A stretch of 64,000 bases of DNA from Cyanophora paradoxa (GCA_004431415.1 QPMI01000044.1:62001-126000), one strand, 5' to 3'; shown: positions 1-13,234, counted from the stretch's first letter. The notes: a model not told the origin generated them from the letters alone. Made by a program: numbers and translations.

Positions 1-3000
1 CGCGCCGCCTCCGGCTGCAGCGGCAGCTGCGCCCGCCCCGTCGACGTCCCAGAACGGCGCTCGCCTGCCTCCCATCGCTGCGGGCGGCGCGGGCGCCGGC
101 GCGGGCCCTTCCTCGGGCGCCCCGCGCCACCCATCCAGCGACCCCGGCGGCCTCCGCCCGCTCGCACTCCCCGGCAGAGCAGCTGCAGCCCGCGTAGGAC
201 CGGACCACGCCGCTCCCGAGAAACGTGCGCTCGCGCCGGCGCCGGCGTCGGCATCGCCCCCGCCGCGGGCGTTGGGTATCCGCCTAACTTCTCGCCGCGT
301 ACGGGCTCAGACTCAGACTCAGAGTCTGCCGCGGGGTCAAAGGATCCGCCGGGAGCCGCCGACCCGCCCAAGAAAGGGTGCGTGCGCCTGCGCGCAGCCG
401 GCCCTAGGCCTCCCGCCCGCCGCGGCGCGCCGGTCGCCGTCGCGCCTGCCTCTTGCGAGCCGTGCTCAGACCGAGCGCGCGCGCCCCGCAGGCCAGGGTC
501 GGATCCGCACCACGCGGCGCCCGCGCCCAAGTCGGGCTTCCGCGTCTGGCCCCTCACGGTCAGCTCGGACGCGGCGCCCCCCTCGGGCTCGCCGATGGGG
601 CTGGCCGCCGGAGCCGGGGACGCCGGCGGGGGCGCGTCCGCTTCGTTCGCGAGCGACGCCGAGCGCGATCGGGATCGCGAGGACGGGGGGGATGAAGACG
701 GGGACGGGGACAGCGGCCCGCCCCTCTCTGCCGAAGACGCCCGCGAGCCCGGCGGCCGGGCCGTCCGCCCGGGGCGCGAGGCCCCCGAAACCGATCGGGA
801 CATCGAGGTACCCCCCTTCCTTTCTCTACCCCCCACCCCTTCTTTTTTCTGACGCCGGCACGGGGGTATACGTACGCGCAGTCCGGCAATCTGAAGCTGA
901 AGCTCCCGAAAGCGGATTCGAGGGCGCACCCGGCCGCGGGGGCGAACGGGAAGGGTCCAAGCCGCGGCCGCCGGGACAAGCGGAAGCGGAAGCAGAAGCC
1001 GCGCAACCTCGCCACACGCTGGCGGGACCTCTCCGTAAGATTTTTTTAACTTATGCTGTTTGATTGATAACAATGCAGACAACTAAGGCTTGCAACGCCG
1101 CCCGCCTGCAGATGAAGAAGAAGCTAATGGCGCTCGTCGCCTCGACGCAGCTCCTCACGACCCTCGTCCTCACCGGGTACGACTTTTTCGCCTTTGATTC
1201 ACTGCTCCTGTCCTGCTCTGCTCTGCTCTCCTCTGACTACGAGCCCCGGGCCGGTGCCACGGTACAGCGTGGTGGTCCTGGTTCTCTTCCTGTCCTCCTC
1301 GGCGCAGCTCGTCCGCCAAGCTGGCTCCGAGATCCTCACGAACCAGGTCCATCTTTCTCTTTCTCTCTCCCTTTCTTAATCTAGATCTTAATTTACAGTC
1401 GCTCTCGCGATCTTGATATCGTTGGCATATGTTAACACCACGGCTGGCGTGCGGCCGGCGGCTCGCCAGATCGTGTACGACATCAAGAACAACCAGATGA
1501 ATTACGGCTTCGCGGGCCAAGGCGACAACCCCTCCATCATCAACGCCGCGCGGGTGCGCGCGCGCAGCGATATGCTTCAGAACGTTCGGCCCACTCGGCT
1601 CTAAACTAATTATAAACCTCGCTCAGCTATAGCTATAGCTAACTAAACGGCTACTAAATTAAACTAAACGTCCGGCCCACTCGGCTTCTAAGCCTTGCCT
1701 TAGCTAAGGCGATCACTCGCGATCGGCTACTAAGCCTCGCTCAGCTCGGGCCGACGGCGGCGGGCCCCGAGGCGGACGCGATCGTCCGAGCCGCGAAGGA
1801 GGCGCTCGTCAACGAGATCGTCCGCCGCGACATCGAGTGCGTTTTACTTAGCTTTCTTTGTATATAATCCTAAGCTCTCTTAAGCTAAAGCTTACTATCG
1901 CTAAGCCATCGAGTTCGCTTTCACTTCGTTTGTTTCTGTAGCTAACGAGCGGTGGGAAGGTACTCGAGCCTCCTGAGCGCCGACGCGGACCCGCTGGTCA
2001 TCGTCTCCTCCAACAGGCGCGCGCCCCGCCGCCCTCCCCCGCGCCCCTCCCGCTGCCTCGCTGAGCCGCCCGTTCCGCTCTCGCCGGCGCGCAGGGACCG
2101 GCGCGGGGAGCCGATGCCCGAGCTGCGCTCCTTCACGCGGGCCCTCATCGAGAGCAACAAGCCCGTGCGCCAAATCGCCCTCCGCCCCTCCTCCTTTCGC
2201 CTCACCGCGCGCCCCCCGCCGCCAGACGCGATTCAGCCTGCTCGTGTCGCGCAAGGAGCTCGTGGAGGGCGAGGGCGCCGTCCCGAAGGACCCATCGGCC
2301 GACTACTTCCTCGTCCGGTCCGCTGGGGCGGGAGCCCGAGATCTAGATTTCGCGAAACTTGAATCCCGTGAAATTTCGCAGGTTTATCGGGCGGCCGGTG
2401 TACACGGGCCCAGACCAGCCCCGCCCCGCCGCGATCCTTCTCGCCGGCGACGTGGCGCGTCCTCCGTTCTTCGAATTCAGTGTTCCTTTGGTTTCTTCGG
2501 CGCTGACGGCGCCGGCCCGCGCGCGTGCTTGGGGCGCAGGTCAACGGGAAGAACTGGACGGTCGAGCCGTCCCGCGCCGCCTTCAAGTCGGGCTACGTCG
2601 CCGGTGCCCGCGCGCCGCCTCGCGCTCGCCGCCCCCGCCGCGGCCTTCCCTCACCCCCCGGCGGCCGCCCGCACCGCAGTGTACCAGCGCTCGCGGCCGG
2701 ACTGCGCCTCGAGCGAGCCCGGCTGCTTCCGCGTCTCCACAGCCATGCTCCGTGCGCGGAATTCGAATTCCGCGCCGCTGCGGCCTTGTCGCTCGCCGAG
2801 TCTGACGGCTCGCGGGGCGCGCAGCGGAGGACACGGAGCCGCGGCTGGCGCCGCTGCTTGGGGCCGCCGCGGACGGCCTCCTCGAGGCAGCCTCGTCCGC
2901 CCAGCCGCCCGGCTCCGTCGTCACCAGCGTCCTCAGCCTGGTTCGCGATCGTTTGAACTGCTTAAATTTCGAATTACAATTAATATTGGCTGCGATTGCA

Positions 3001-6000
3001 TTATCGGTGACACTCTGGTTTTAATTTGCTTCGACCAGGCCGGAGGGGAGAAGGTGACGGCGGCGGCGAAGGCCCTTCAGGACCCCTCCGGGCGCTCCGT
3101 CGCGTTCCTGGTGCGCGCGGGGCTCCAAAGCTGCGGATCCTTGTGATTTCAACTACTTATTTTCCTTAACGAACTTGACCACACTGTTAAAGTGTCCAAC
3201 TAACCCACTCTGGATCTCGACTGACTGTTTCGCGTCCTCAGGTCCGTGCCACTTCCCACGCGCCGTCGGACGAGGTGCATGCGAACACTGCGTGCTTCGA
3301 ATGGAGACCGCGCGCGCGGTTTTAATTTCGCGGCCGACGCCGCCGGCGCAGGTGCTTCGTATTGGGGTGCTCGCCTGCGTCGCCTCGGGAGTGTTCGTCT
3401 GCGTCATCTCCTGCTGGCTCTCCTGGCTCCTCCTCGTCCACATCCTCAGCGCCCTCCGGGATCTCAAGGCGCGCGCGCGCGCGCGCGTCCTCATTGCATA
3501 TATATATATATCACCGCAACTACATTACATAATTTTTCTTATTCCATTGACAAGAAGAAATATTAATACAACTTAATCCATTCTTGACGTCGACTCCGTT
3601 TCAGTGTCTGACGTCTTAAGCTTTCTGCGCGCGTATGCACAGGTGGCGGTGGAGGACTTTGATTTCCTCAGCGACAGCACTTCGTGCTCCTCCTCGCGGC
3701 ACTCGATCTCCCTGCCCCCCGGCAAAGCGTGCGCCAGCCGCCCGGGACGGTTGGGGTTGAAATAGAACACCGAGTGCAAGCGAGGCACGCGTGCCAGTCT
3801 AGGGCACAGCCTAGCTTCAACTTAAGCCCCCTTAAGCTTAGGCTCTCTCTCCATGCCGCCCGCGGCCGGCAAAGCGTGCGCGGGCATCGACCGCGGATCG
3901 TGTAATTAGTGTAGCCCGCGATCGATTATTTTATTATATTAGCCCGGCGCGGCTTCGCATTCGGCTCACGCGATCGCGACTTCGGCGTTCAGATTCGACC
4001 TCAAGACGGCTGCGAAAGACGAGATTGGCCGCCTGACGACGGCCTTCAGCCGCATGACCCGCCGCGTCACCGACGTGCGGCGCTTTTCCGTTTCTTTCCG
4101 CTCTGCAGCTGGTCCCTCACAACGGGCGGACCGGACCGCAGTCGTACGTGCGGCTGGAGGAAGCGAAGGAGAAGGCGACGTTCGATGAGGCGCGCCAGAA
4201 GCTCATCTTCGACACCTGCAACGACGGTCCGCTTGTGCTTGGATCTGTCCGCGTCCCCACCGCTCGTTCCGAGTCTGGGGCGTCGCAGCGGTCTTCGTGA
4301 CGGACAGCGCGTGCACCGTGCTGAGCATGAACCCGCGGGCCGCCGCCATGTTCTTGTACGACCCCAGCGAGGTCCGCCCCCTAGGCTTCCGCCTCTGCTT
4401 TGCCTTCCCGATCCGTCTCTGATCTGCTCGCCCTTCAGGTCGTGGGGCGCAACGTGAAGATTCTTCTGCCACCGCAGATTGCCGCTATCCACGATGCAGC
4501 AGTCGCGAGGTCGCTCACATACTTAATATTAGCTGGTTTTAGAACGCCCATCGCGGAATCGCTTTGTGCTCACCTCGTCCAACCGCGAACGGCAGGCATG
4601 TTGCTGCCGGTCTCACTTTGGACAAAGACAGCATCTTCCGGTGCGCATGCACTGCTTTAACACTGGTCATATTTCGTGCAATGATATCGTCGGGGGGTTT
4701 GACTTGTACGTCTACTTGCTTTTCTTAAACAGGGATTCCTACGGGAAGCGAAAGAACGGCGACATCTTTCCCGTCCAGATCGGCCTCAGGCGAGCTCGGC
4801 CCTTTGATGGCTCTCCTTCGCTTCGGGACCGAGCTGATGCGCCGGCGGCAGCGAGATGAAGATCGGCGACGAGCACCTCTTCGTCGGCATGATCCGAGGT
4901 ACCCGCGCCGGCTCGCATATGCAAATGCACCCGGAAAGCGCGGTTGCTCCGTGCGGCACGAGCGGCGCTGACCATGACGTGCGTGTGCGTCGCAGACATC
5001 ACGGAAAGGAAGGAGATGGAGCTTCAGATCGCCCGGGAGCGTATGCGGTGCGTACGCGTCCGTTCGCACTCCCTCCTCGGGCTGCGCTGCTCAAAGTCGG
5101 GCGTTGCAGGACCGAGAAGCTGTTGAAGAACCTGCTTCCGGCAACGGTGCCGGCGCCCGCCACACCTTGCTCCATCGATATCTCCTTCTTTTCCGCCATC
5201 TACAACTCTAGATCTTCGCTCTGACGCGCGCGCGCGGGCACGTGTGCTCAGATCGCCGATCGGCTCAAGGACATGCAGGAGCGCGAGGCGAAGCACGCGG
5301 CCCGCGAGCTCTCGCACGCCCGGAACCGCGCCGTTCTGCGAAGCGCGGTGCACGACCGACGCCCCGGCCCCTTCCTAAAACCAGTGCACGAGTCTCACCG
5401 AGCTTGGATGACCGAGCTTCTACCAAATTCTCCGTCTCTAGATGATACTCCGTCTCTGCCCGCATAACGAATTTCGGAAATGCAGTCGATGATGCACGCG
5501 GCCCTGCCGGCGCCGGCGCCGCCCTCGGACGAGGACGAGAGGGAAGACGAGTTCGGGGCGAGCACGGAGCTCGTCAAGGGCGCCCTCGCCGACCGCGTCG
5601 ACAACGTGTACGCCCCTCAGCTTTTACCTCTGCCTCTTTAACGCTTAGCTCTGTGTCTTCTTCTAACTCGGGGCGCGGCCTGCGCTGCGTTCGCAGACCC
5701 GTCCTCTTCGCCGACATCGTGCGCCGTCGATCCCGACCGGAGGGCGCCGTCCCGAGCCGCGGCCGGCGCCGACCGACTGCGCGCAGGTCAACTTCACGCC
5801 CCTCGCCTCCTCCATGGACCCCGCCCGCCTCGTCTCCCTCCTCAACGGTGCGTCCGTTCGATTTAATTTCCACAGAAGCTGCAAGAGCATTATCTTTTTT
5901 TAATTAAACTCTTGATGCGATGCAGACATCTTTTCGGACTTCGATTCGCTCGCGGAGAGGTTCGGCCTGGAGAAGATCAAAACGATCGGTGCGCACGGCC

Positions 6001-9000
6001 CTTTTCGTAGCTATAGGGGTGTGTATCGTCTGTATCCGGCCCTTACTCGCCGGCAGGGGATGCCTTCATGTGCGCTGGCGGGGTTCCTCCCGACGTCGAC
6101 GCGCCCGAGAATGGCAGGTGCGATCTCATATGCTGAACTAGTACTCGCCGAACTGGCGCCGGGCCTTCTCTTCGAATTCGATGGTGCATTAATATTCTCG
6201 TTTCCCGCGCCGTCAGACCGTCGGCGGCGGCGGCGGCGGCGGGAGACAAGTCGACGATGGTCGGCGCACCGGCAAAGAGATCGGCGTTCGAGTCCGGGTC
6301 CTTCATGGGCGCCGAGGTCGGCGCCAAGATTCGGTCCTTCGGGTTCGATTCTCTGGTTTTTTATCGCGCTTCGGCTACATATGGATAGGATCCGGAATAA
6401 TTCGGGCTTGTATCTCCATTTATTTGACGCCTCACCGCATCTTGCCTCGCAGGGCGTCCCCCCGGGACGCTCAGATGGCAGCGATTCGAGCCGAGTCACC
6501 CGTGGTGCGTTGCATTTTCGTGTGTCGGTGTCGCCTTGCTAACGCTTCGCCGCGTGCGCATGCAGGTCCGCATGGCGGTGCGAAGAAGCCTTCTCGCGCG
6601 CTTGGATTAATTTTTCTAAGCGTGTAGTTCTGAATCTTCCGCGGATGCGCAGCGGCTCGCGCTGGCGATGCACGAGGCGATTTCGCGGTACAAGAGCTTC
6701 GACGGGCGCTCGTTCCGCATCCGCATCGGCATCCACTGCGGCACCGTCATCGCCGGGTGCGGCCCTCCTGTCTTTCTTCTGCCGGGTCAGCCAGGCTCGA
6801 TCTCAACAAGTTTTGATCTTCTCGCGCTCAGGGTGATCGGCAAGAAAAAGCTTCTGTACGACCTGGTGCGGCGGTCGCTTGTGTTGGCTTTGTCCTCTCA
6901 GTCTGCAAACTTGCCTCTTCGCTCGCTCAAAATTGCAATTCTCATTGGCGCACCCTTTTCGCAGTGGGGAGATACCGGTGCGCAGCGCAAAATTTCACAC
7001 CCGAGCATGCGTTGCTGATGCGTGCGCTGACAAACGTTCTCGAACCGCAGTCAACGTCGCGAGTCGCATGGAGTCCTCCGGCGTTCCCGGCCGCACCCAG
7101 GTGCCCCCGAGCCCCCGCCCTTGCGCCTAGCTCTCGCGCCGCCGGCTCACGCGCGCCCCGGCCCGTGCTCAGGTGACGGAGGAGACGTACTACCACCTCC
7201 GCTCCAAGTTCGCCCTGGAGGAGCGCGGCCGCGTCCACATGTGCGCCATTCTTTCTAAGCTTGAACGAATGTATAAGTGGATAGATACCTGTTCAGTCAA
7301 TACAATTGCAAGTAGCTATAGCTCACTGTGAGTGCGCAGCAAGGGCAAGGGCGAGATGAGAACGTACTTCCTGCTGCACCTCAAGCCGGCCGAGCACACA
7401 GCGGGACTGCAGCTGGCAGCGGCGGGCGCAGCCGCGCCCGGGCTCAGGTCGCTCTCTCCGGCCCCGGCCACTTCGCGGACGCACCGCCTGCCGTCCCTCC
7501 AGGCGCGCAAATTTGTTTGGCAGAGTTTGCTCTGCCCGAGTTGTTTGGCAGAGTCTGCTCTGCCCTGCCTTCCGCGTGCGCTCACAATTTCGACTGCGAT
7601 TCTGCAGACCGACACGCGGCTTCTCTCGCCGGACTTCTCGGCCCTCTCGTGGCCCAAGTCCCACCTGGGCGACGTGATGCTCGGCATGATCCGCAACATT
7701 GGGGTGCGATTAAAATAAATGCGCAGCAGCAAATGGCGGGTCCGGATCAAGCTCCAAAGCAAGGCGCTATACTGTTAACGATAACGCGAGGTTTTTTAAT
7801 GCTCGGTTGACCTGGTTTTCGCCGCAGCTCATCGACTCTCTCCACGTGAACGAGCGCGAGCTCGCCTCGTTCATCGAAGTCGCTCTCTCCACCTACCGCG
7901 ACAAAAACCCCTTCCACGTGCGTTAAATTTGCTTTGCACGTGATTATGATGAAACCTTTGGCCTTCAGCGCTAGCTCATTTCATGTCTGCACGGATGCAC
8001 GGATAATATTAACGTTAACGTTTGCGTCGCAGAACGTGCACCACGCCATCGACGTCGCCCAGTGCATGTTCATCTTCCTCCTCGGCCTCAAGCAGTGCGT
8101 TCCTCTAGCTCCTCGTCCCATCTTGAAGTTGGCTGACCGCGGTGTCTGCGTGACTGCACCAGGCGGACGCAGCCAGCCGCGATCGCGGCCGAAGCCGCCT
8201 TGGATCCAGACGTCGACGCCGGCGGAGACGGAGCGGCGGCTGCTCCGGTCGCGTTCGGGGGCGAGCCGGCGGTCCCCTCGAATTCGTGCGCACGAACCGT
8301 CTATGGCATTTCGCAGAGCTGCGAAGCTGTCGGCTTCTCACTCGCGCGCGCGCCTCGCGCAGCGTTGTGTTCGACGACGTGGAGACGTTCGCCCTCCTCG
8401 TCGCCGGCCTCTGCCACGGTGCCCCCGCGCGTCGCGGCGATCCGTGTCTGCCTTCATTGACCGGCCACGGCGTGTGCAGACCTCGACCACCCGGGCGTGA
8501 CGAACGCTTTCCTCGCAAAGAGCCACGCACCGATGGCCATCCTCTACAGCAACAGCAGGTCTGCGCCCCATCTGGCGCTGGCCCAGTTCTGGTCGGTTCT
8601 CACCAGTGTATCCGTCGTGGCTAGCCCCCTGGAGCGGCACCACGCAGCCACGCTCCTTGGCCTCCTACAGAGGAAAGACCTTGGCATCCTCGCTAACATG
8701 TCGCGGGCCGACCAGGAACGCTTCTCCCAGGTGCGAGCGACGCCCAGCCAGTGACGCTCATGATCAGCGCTGTTTCCGCGCCAACCGGCTGATCGCTTGC
8801 GGCAGCTCGCGGTGGATGCGGTGCTGGCGACGGACATGGTCCTCCACAACGACTTCCTCGTCCGTCCCGCGCCCCGCCCCGTCAAACGGTTTCACTGCTT
8901 TAATTTTGGCGCTGTTCTCGCGCGCGTGTGTGGTCAGGTCTCTCTCGCGAGGCGGTTCCCCGCCTGCAAGGGCGTTCCGGGCTTTCCCGCGGCCGCCCCC

Positions 9001-9700
9001 GGGTCGAGCCCGTGCTCCCGTTTCTCCCACTACAGCGAAAAGGTCGCGTGAACCAGCCCGAATCCAGCGGCCTCCGCCGCGGCGCTGACGGCAGCATCGC
9101 GTCTCGATCGGCGCTGCAGGCCTTGCTGGGGGGCCTTCTGCTGAAGTGCGCGGACCTCGCCAACGGTGCCCGCACGTTCGAGCACTCGAAGCTCTCCGCT
9201 GTCCTCGTTCAGCAGGCGCGCCCCGTCAAAAAGAATTAAATTTCATTTCGTTTCTCTTGTCGTGTGTTTCCTTATCGGCGTTCTAATTTCGATCGCATTT
9301 CGAATTCAGGAATTCTTCGATCAGGCGACTCTTGAGACGGAAATGTCGCTGGAACCGACGCCCGGCTTCGCCCCGACAGGTCCGATATCGATCTCGGACA
9401 GTCCAATTCGTTTTTCATGTCGGATGACCGCAAAGTAAACCGCTCAGATGAGCCGGACCTGGGCAACGCGTCGCGGCAGGTTGGCTTCCTGACGGCTGTC
9501 GTCCAGCCGCTCTACGAAACCCTCGCCGCCGTCGCCCCCGAGGTGAGGCGAAGCCCTCAAATAAATTAAAGCGACGACGCTTCGGTCTGTGGCGTCGACG
9601 CTTACTCTTCCGCCAGCTGCCCGTCGCCCGGGCTATGGCGGCTAACGTTCGGAGCAACGCGGAGCAGTGGCGCGCGTTGCGCGCGCAGCACCACATCTAG
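1..9700 (+). CDS. Receptor-type adenylate cyclase fused to cyclic-nucleotide phosphodiesterase, left copy (5' end uncertain)
   Basis: Multi-exon gene; only the stop (9698-9700) is firm. Order: acidic/basic low-complexity N-terminus (about 1-1040); first membrane helix (about 1110-1180) and hydrophobic exon (1262-1346); a large probably extracellular sensor region (1437-3120); second helix (3350-3467); HAMP-like segment KDEIGRLTTAFSRM (4015-4060); PAS domain (4268-5040) ending in DITERKEMELQI; class III cyclase domain (about 5690-7240); HD-type PDE domain (about 7600-9700). Cyclase metal aspartates lie in LFADIV and TIGDAFM. Lys in EKIKTIGD and Asp in LLYDLWGDTVNVASRM are the ATP-type specificity pair (guanylate cyclases have Glu and Cys), so cAMP should be the product. 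The PDE keeps HNVHHAIDV, CHDLDHPG and LLLKCADLAN metal motifs. One chain would therefore make and destroy cAMP under an external or PAS-sensed signal. Domains are clear; exon edges were inferred by eye. Confidence 0.88.
9216..9309 (+). other. GC-AG intron in left PDE domain
   Basis: The exon ending in SAVLVQQ is followed directly by GCGCGC; the next exon starts after TTCAG with EFFDQATLE. No GT donor keeps the frame here. The matching intron of the right copy (15006 down to 14942) starts with GTGCAT, so the intron position is homologous and only the donor differs. Confidence 0.7.
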
Positions 9701-10932
9701 GGCCGGCCAGCGCCCTGGACAACCATATGCGCAAGCGCGAAGCGACGGCCGCGGCCGCGGGGGGCGCAACCATGCCGGGCGCCGGCATGCGCGTCGCCAC
9801 ATATATTCATGAGGCGGGCCCAAGCCGTGGACAGCCGGTGCCCAGAGCACACGCCAGCGAACTCACTCCGGATCCGCCCATGATATTATGAGCGCCAGTG
9901 TCAGCCACTTACGACCAATAATTTTGTAACTATACAACTATAGAGTAGTCCCTGGAACTAATTTACGTAAGTAAACCTCTTTTTGGGTTGTTTAGAAGTT
10001 ATACAGATCGCGTCGTGTGCGAGTCATCGAGTTTCTGATCCTGAGAGTACTTATATAATTAGGTCGCAGCACCTCGTTTAGCGCTTCATCCAGATCTAGA
10101 TCTACGTACATATCTTTCTTACGTATACGTATACGTATACGTATACAGCGTTGCAATTGCTTTGCCAAGTTGTGCACGTGCGTCATCGAATCGTGGTTGA
10201 ACACTAGCTCGGGAATTTCTTTCTGTATCCCATATGCTCGAACTGCACGTTCTTTAATTTCGAGATCTGTATATATCTATCAATATCTACAAGGTCAGAG
10301 CACCGTGTCAGGCTTACTCCGTTTACGTATACTTGCGGTGTGAGCGCGCATGTGGCGCCGGCGCCGGCGCGGGGCGCGTACGCGTGTTCATGGGGCGGGT
10401 ATATATAGCATACGTACCGGTTGTGCATGCGGGGGGCCCGCGGCCGGGGGCGTCTTAGACGGGATCGGATACGGATACGCACTGTATATACGTATACGTA
10501 CATGTGATCATGAGGACAATAGTAATCAGCCCCCCGGGGGGATATGGGCGGTCTAGATCTTAGCGGCCGGGCCCCGGGCTCGAGCTCGATATATATACTA
10601 GTGGCCCGGCCGCGATTCTCGCGCCGGGGGTGCAAGGGGGGAACCGGGATCTAATGAAAGAGTCGTAGTGGCACGCACATGCACGGGGCAGATCTAGATC
10701 GACCCCGGCCCAGCGCGCGCGGCAGGTTGAAGTGTAAAGATAGACACAGAGTATATATGATTGAAAAAAATAGAAAAGGCCCATTAAGCAGACGCTGCGA
10801 TCAAACCGAATAAAGAAAAGCCTCAATGAAAGGCCAGATTCAGCGCACTGTATATGAAAGATTGTTCTGGAGCGAAAAAACGCTGCGCATCAACTGTGTT
10901 CGCACGGCCTACCGCTAACCCTGAACAGCTGG

Positions 10933-11380
10933 CTAAAAGATGATGGTGCTGTCTGCAGAGGGCTCGCCGTAAACATAGCCGATCCAGGCCTTCTGGAGGG
11001 GGTCGGGGCGGAAGTCGACCATGGGGGTGAGCGGCAGCCAGCGGCGCCGGTCCTGAAGAGAGCCGTCCTGCGAGAGCATGGTGAGGCGGCCCGCCGCCTC
11101 GAGCGCCCGCAGAGCCACGCGGCTGGCGCGCTGCAGCTGCTCGCCGGACATGACGAAACAAGCTCTCGCGCCAGCAGAAGTGTACACGGGCTCCGTCCGG
11201 ACAATGTAAACAAATGCCGCCCATGCACGAGGATGAGAGCGTGCAGTCCGACGGCAGGAAATCTCGCCCGACGACAAGGTCCAATGCAGCTGTCCGTCCC
11301 ATCTTGTCTGAAATTCGCCAAGGGCAGGTCTTTCGCTGAGCTACTGCTGAATAAGGGATCCGGAACTGCCGGCTGTACAT
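10933..11380 (-). CDS. Possible small gene of unknown function in the spacer
   Basis: An ATG at 11380 opens MYSRQFRIPYSAVAQRK, and a second frame ending at 10933 gives a stretch with normal amino-acid mix (it includes RLTMLSQDGSLQDRRRW and WIGYVYGEPSADSTIIF). Joining them needs an intron within about 11160-11270 that I could not place exactly. No family was recognised. It lies alone between two convergent genes; it could equally be non-coding or a decayed gene. Confidence 0.25.
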
Positions 11381-12072
11381 GTTGCAAACACTGCTGAAGC
11401 TTAAGCTGCAATGCAGCCAGCGGCCGTAGCGGCCTCTGGCCCGGCAAGGCTCGGAGCGACGATAGCTAACAGAAGCTGGATCCGTAACGACCGGAAAGCG
11501 GCGTGCAGCGGCGCGTCCGGAGGCAGTGCCCAGGCCGGGTGGCAGGCGGCGGGGGCGCACGCACGCGGCGCAACACAGGGCGCACGCGGGGTGCCGAATG
11601 AGCGGACAAGCGCCACGTCGTGCGCAGCACACGAACTATAGCTAGTCTGCTGTCCGGGTGCCGATCGCAACAAGAGCGCCGAGCGCCCGGCCCGGCCGGC
11701 GCGCTCGGCCGGCACACGCGGTTCTACAATATAAGCTCGATATAAGCTCGATATAAGCGCAGCAAGAGAGTACGGTCTAGATCTGGCCGGCCGGGCGTGC
11801 TCGGCTGCGATCAGCTGCAGCGGCGCAGGCAGCAACGCAAGCAGTTTTAATTTGCGGTGCTGCGGTGCAAACGAGGACATGTACACGAGACATGCGGTGC
11901 GTAGTCCAGGCGACATGTACACGAAAACCGTGCGCGCGGCGTACGCGGCGCAGTGCGAGGAAGAGGAAATTTAGCTATGGAGAAGACAGCGAGGGAGAAC
12001 TGGTTGCCATATGGAAAACCGCCGCGTGACGCAGCGCACCGCCGCGCGAGGGAGAGCCCAGATCTAGAGGAG

Positions 12073-12153
12073 TGAGAGAGAATTTAAGTTGGTTTTCCCC
12101 TCGAAAACCAGTAGTGGAGTGAGAGAGAAGTTGGTTTTCCCCTCGAAAACCAG
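12073..12153. repeat. Two-copy tandem repeat, unit about 40 bp
   Basis: GAGTGAGAGAGAA followed by AGTTGGTTTTCCCCTCGAAA and ACCAG occurs twice in tandem; the first copy has a TTTA insertion. Just downstream come further GTTTTCGCGAG-type words. Function unknown. Confidence 0.8.
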
Positions 12154-12323
12154 TTTTCGCGAGTGCGAAACACCTCTCGCGAGCTCGAATTCGACGCTCG
12201 AAAGTCGAGAGCTGACCGGTCGACCGAGCCAATCGGAACGCGAATAACCGACATTTTCGTTGCATACTGGCCCTCGAAAACGGCCTCATAGAAAAATTTT
12301 GGCTGAAGCGAGGGAACGGGAAG

Positions 12324-12360
12324 CAAGGGGGGAAGACCTTCGGTCTTCTTTCCCCCCTTG
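12324..12360. repeat. Strong inverted repeat (hairpin)
   Basis: CAAGGGGGGAAGACC is followed by a TTC loop and the reverse complement interrupted by a 3-4 nt bulge (GGTCTT, CTT, TCCCCCCTTG). It would fold to about 15 bp with a bulge. It is not next to a clear gene end; a structured RNA or a mobile-element end are both possible. Confidence 0.6.
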
Positions 12361-13103
12361 CAATTTATACAAGCAGGGGGGCAAGCCCCCCCGCACCCCC
12401 CCATTTAATAATTCCAGCTGCAGTCTCTGTCTGTGCGTGAAACATGCATGAATTTGAAACGCGATACATACCCGTACGTGTACGGCCGCGGGGGTTTCGC
12501 CCCATCGCAGTACGGTATCTCAGAAAAAATGCCAGATCTAGACTTCGAATTCAGAGCACTGCGGTCTTTCTTTGTCTTCAAATTTAAATAGCCTCACTAC
12601 TTCGAATTCATCATATGCATTAATAGGCGGGCGCCTCGAGCCTTAAGCTTCGAAATATTCGCTGCTTCCGCTAGCCGAGCGCTGCGTTGGCTTCGCCTGC
12701 TGATGTGCTCCTTCAAGACAAGCGCCTATGCTAGCGCTAGCTACGTACGTGTGTACAGACGCTATCTATGCAGCAGGAGCAGTGCGTACACGGTTGCTGA
12801 GCGCAACGTTCATGACAGCTGCAGCTGCGCTGCTGCAGCCTGCCAGGCTGCGCATGTCGTATACGTAGTGCGGGCTGTAGCTGCGTTAACTTAAGCTTTT
12901 TAAGCCTGCTTATAAAGCTCACATCAGCAGTATACGTACTAGTCCAGCGCTAGCTGCATGCAGACTGCAGTCACGGTGTGTTTCCGTTACTTTCCGTTAC
13001 TAGTATCCGCCATTTTCCGTCACTTTCAAAAAAGTTCCGTTATGCGCGGATAAGCCATGGCCACCACGTAGTTTCCGTTTGCAAACGATGTCAAACTTGA
13101 AAA

Positions 13104-13234
13104 TCTAGCGTTTTGGGGAACGACGTCATTTTGGGTAACTACGTTCGTCGATCGATATCCACGTACGCCGCGGCCCGCGGGACGAGTCGACGTCGACGTC
13201 GACATTAACTTAGTAAATCTAGCGTTTTGGGGAG
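13104..13234. repeat. Spaced direct repeat AATCTAGCGTTTTGGGGA
   Basis: The 18-bp word AATCTAGCGTTTTGGGGA is present near 13104 and again near 13217, about 113 bp apart, inside the spacer. Short tandem TTTCCGTTAC words lie just upstream (12978-13050). No known element recognised. Confidence 0.6.

Noticed and set aside
272-1063. 263-codon plus-strand ORF at the left edge as one protein
   Set aside because: It crosses likely introns (donor GTGCGTGCGCC near 380, GTACCCCCC near 808); coding-like segments lie in different frames, so it is not a single exon.
10110-10147. CRISPR-like repeat array
   Set aside because: The TACGTATACG ladder is a simple palindromic microsatellite without spacers.
12324-12360. 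Rho-independent-type terminator
   Set aside because: The window is eukaryotic and there is no adjacent gene end.
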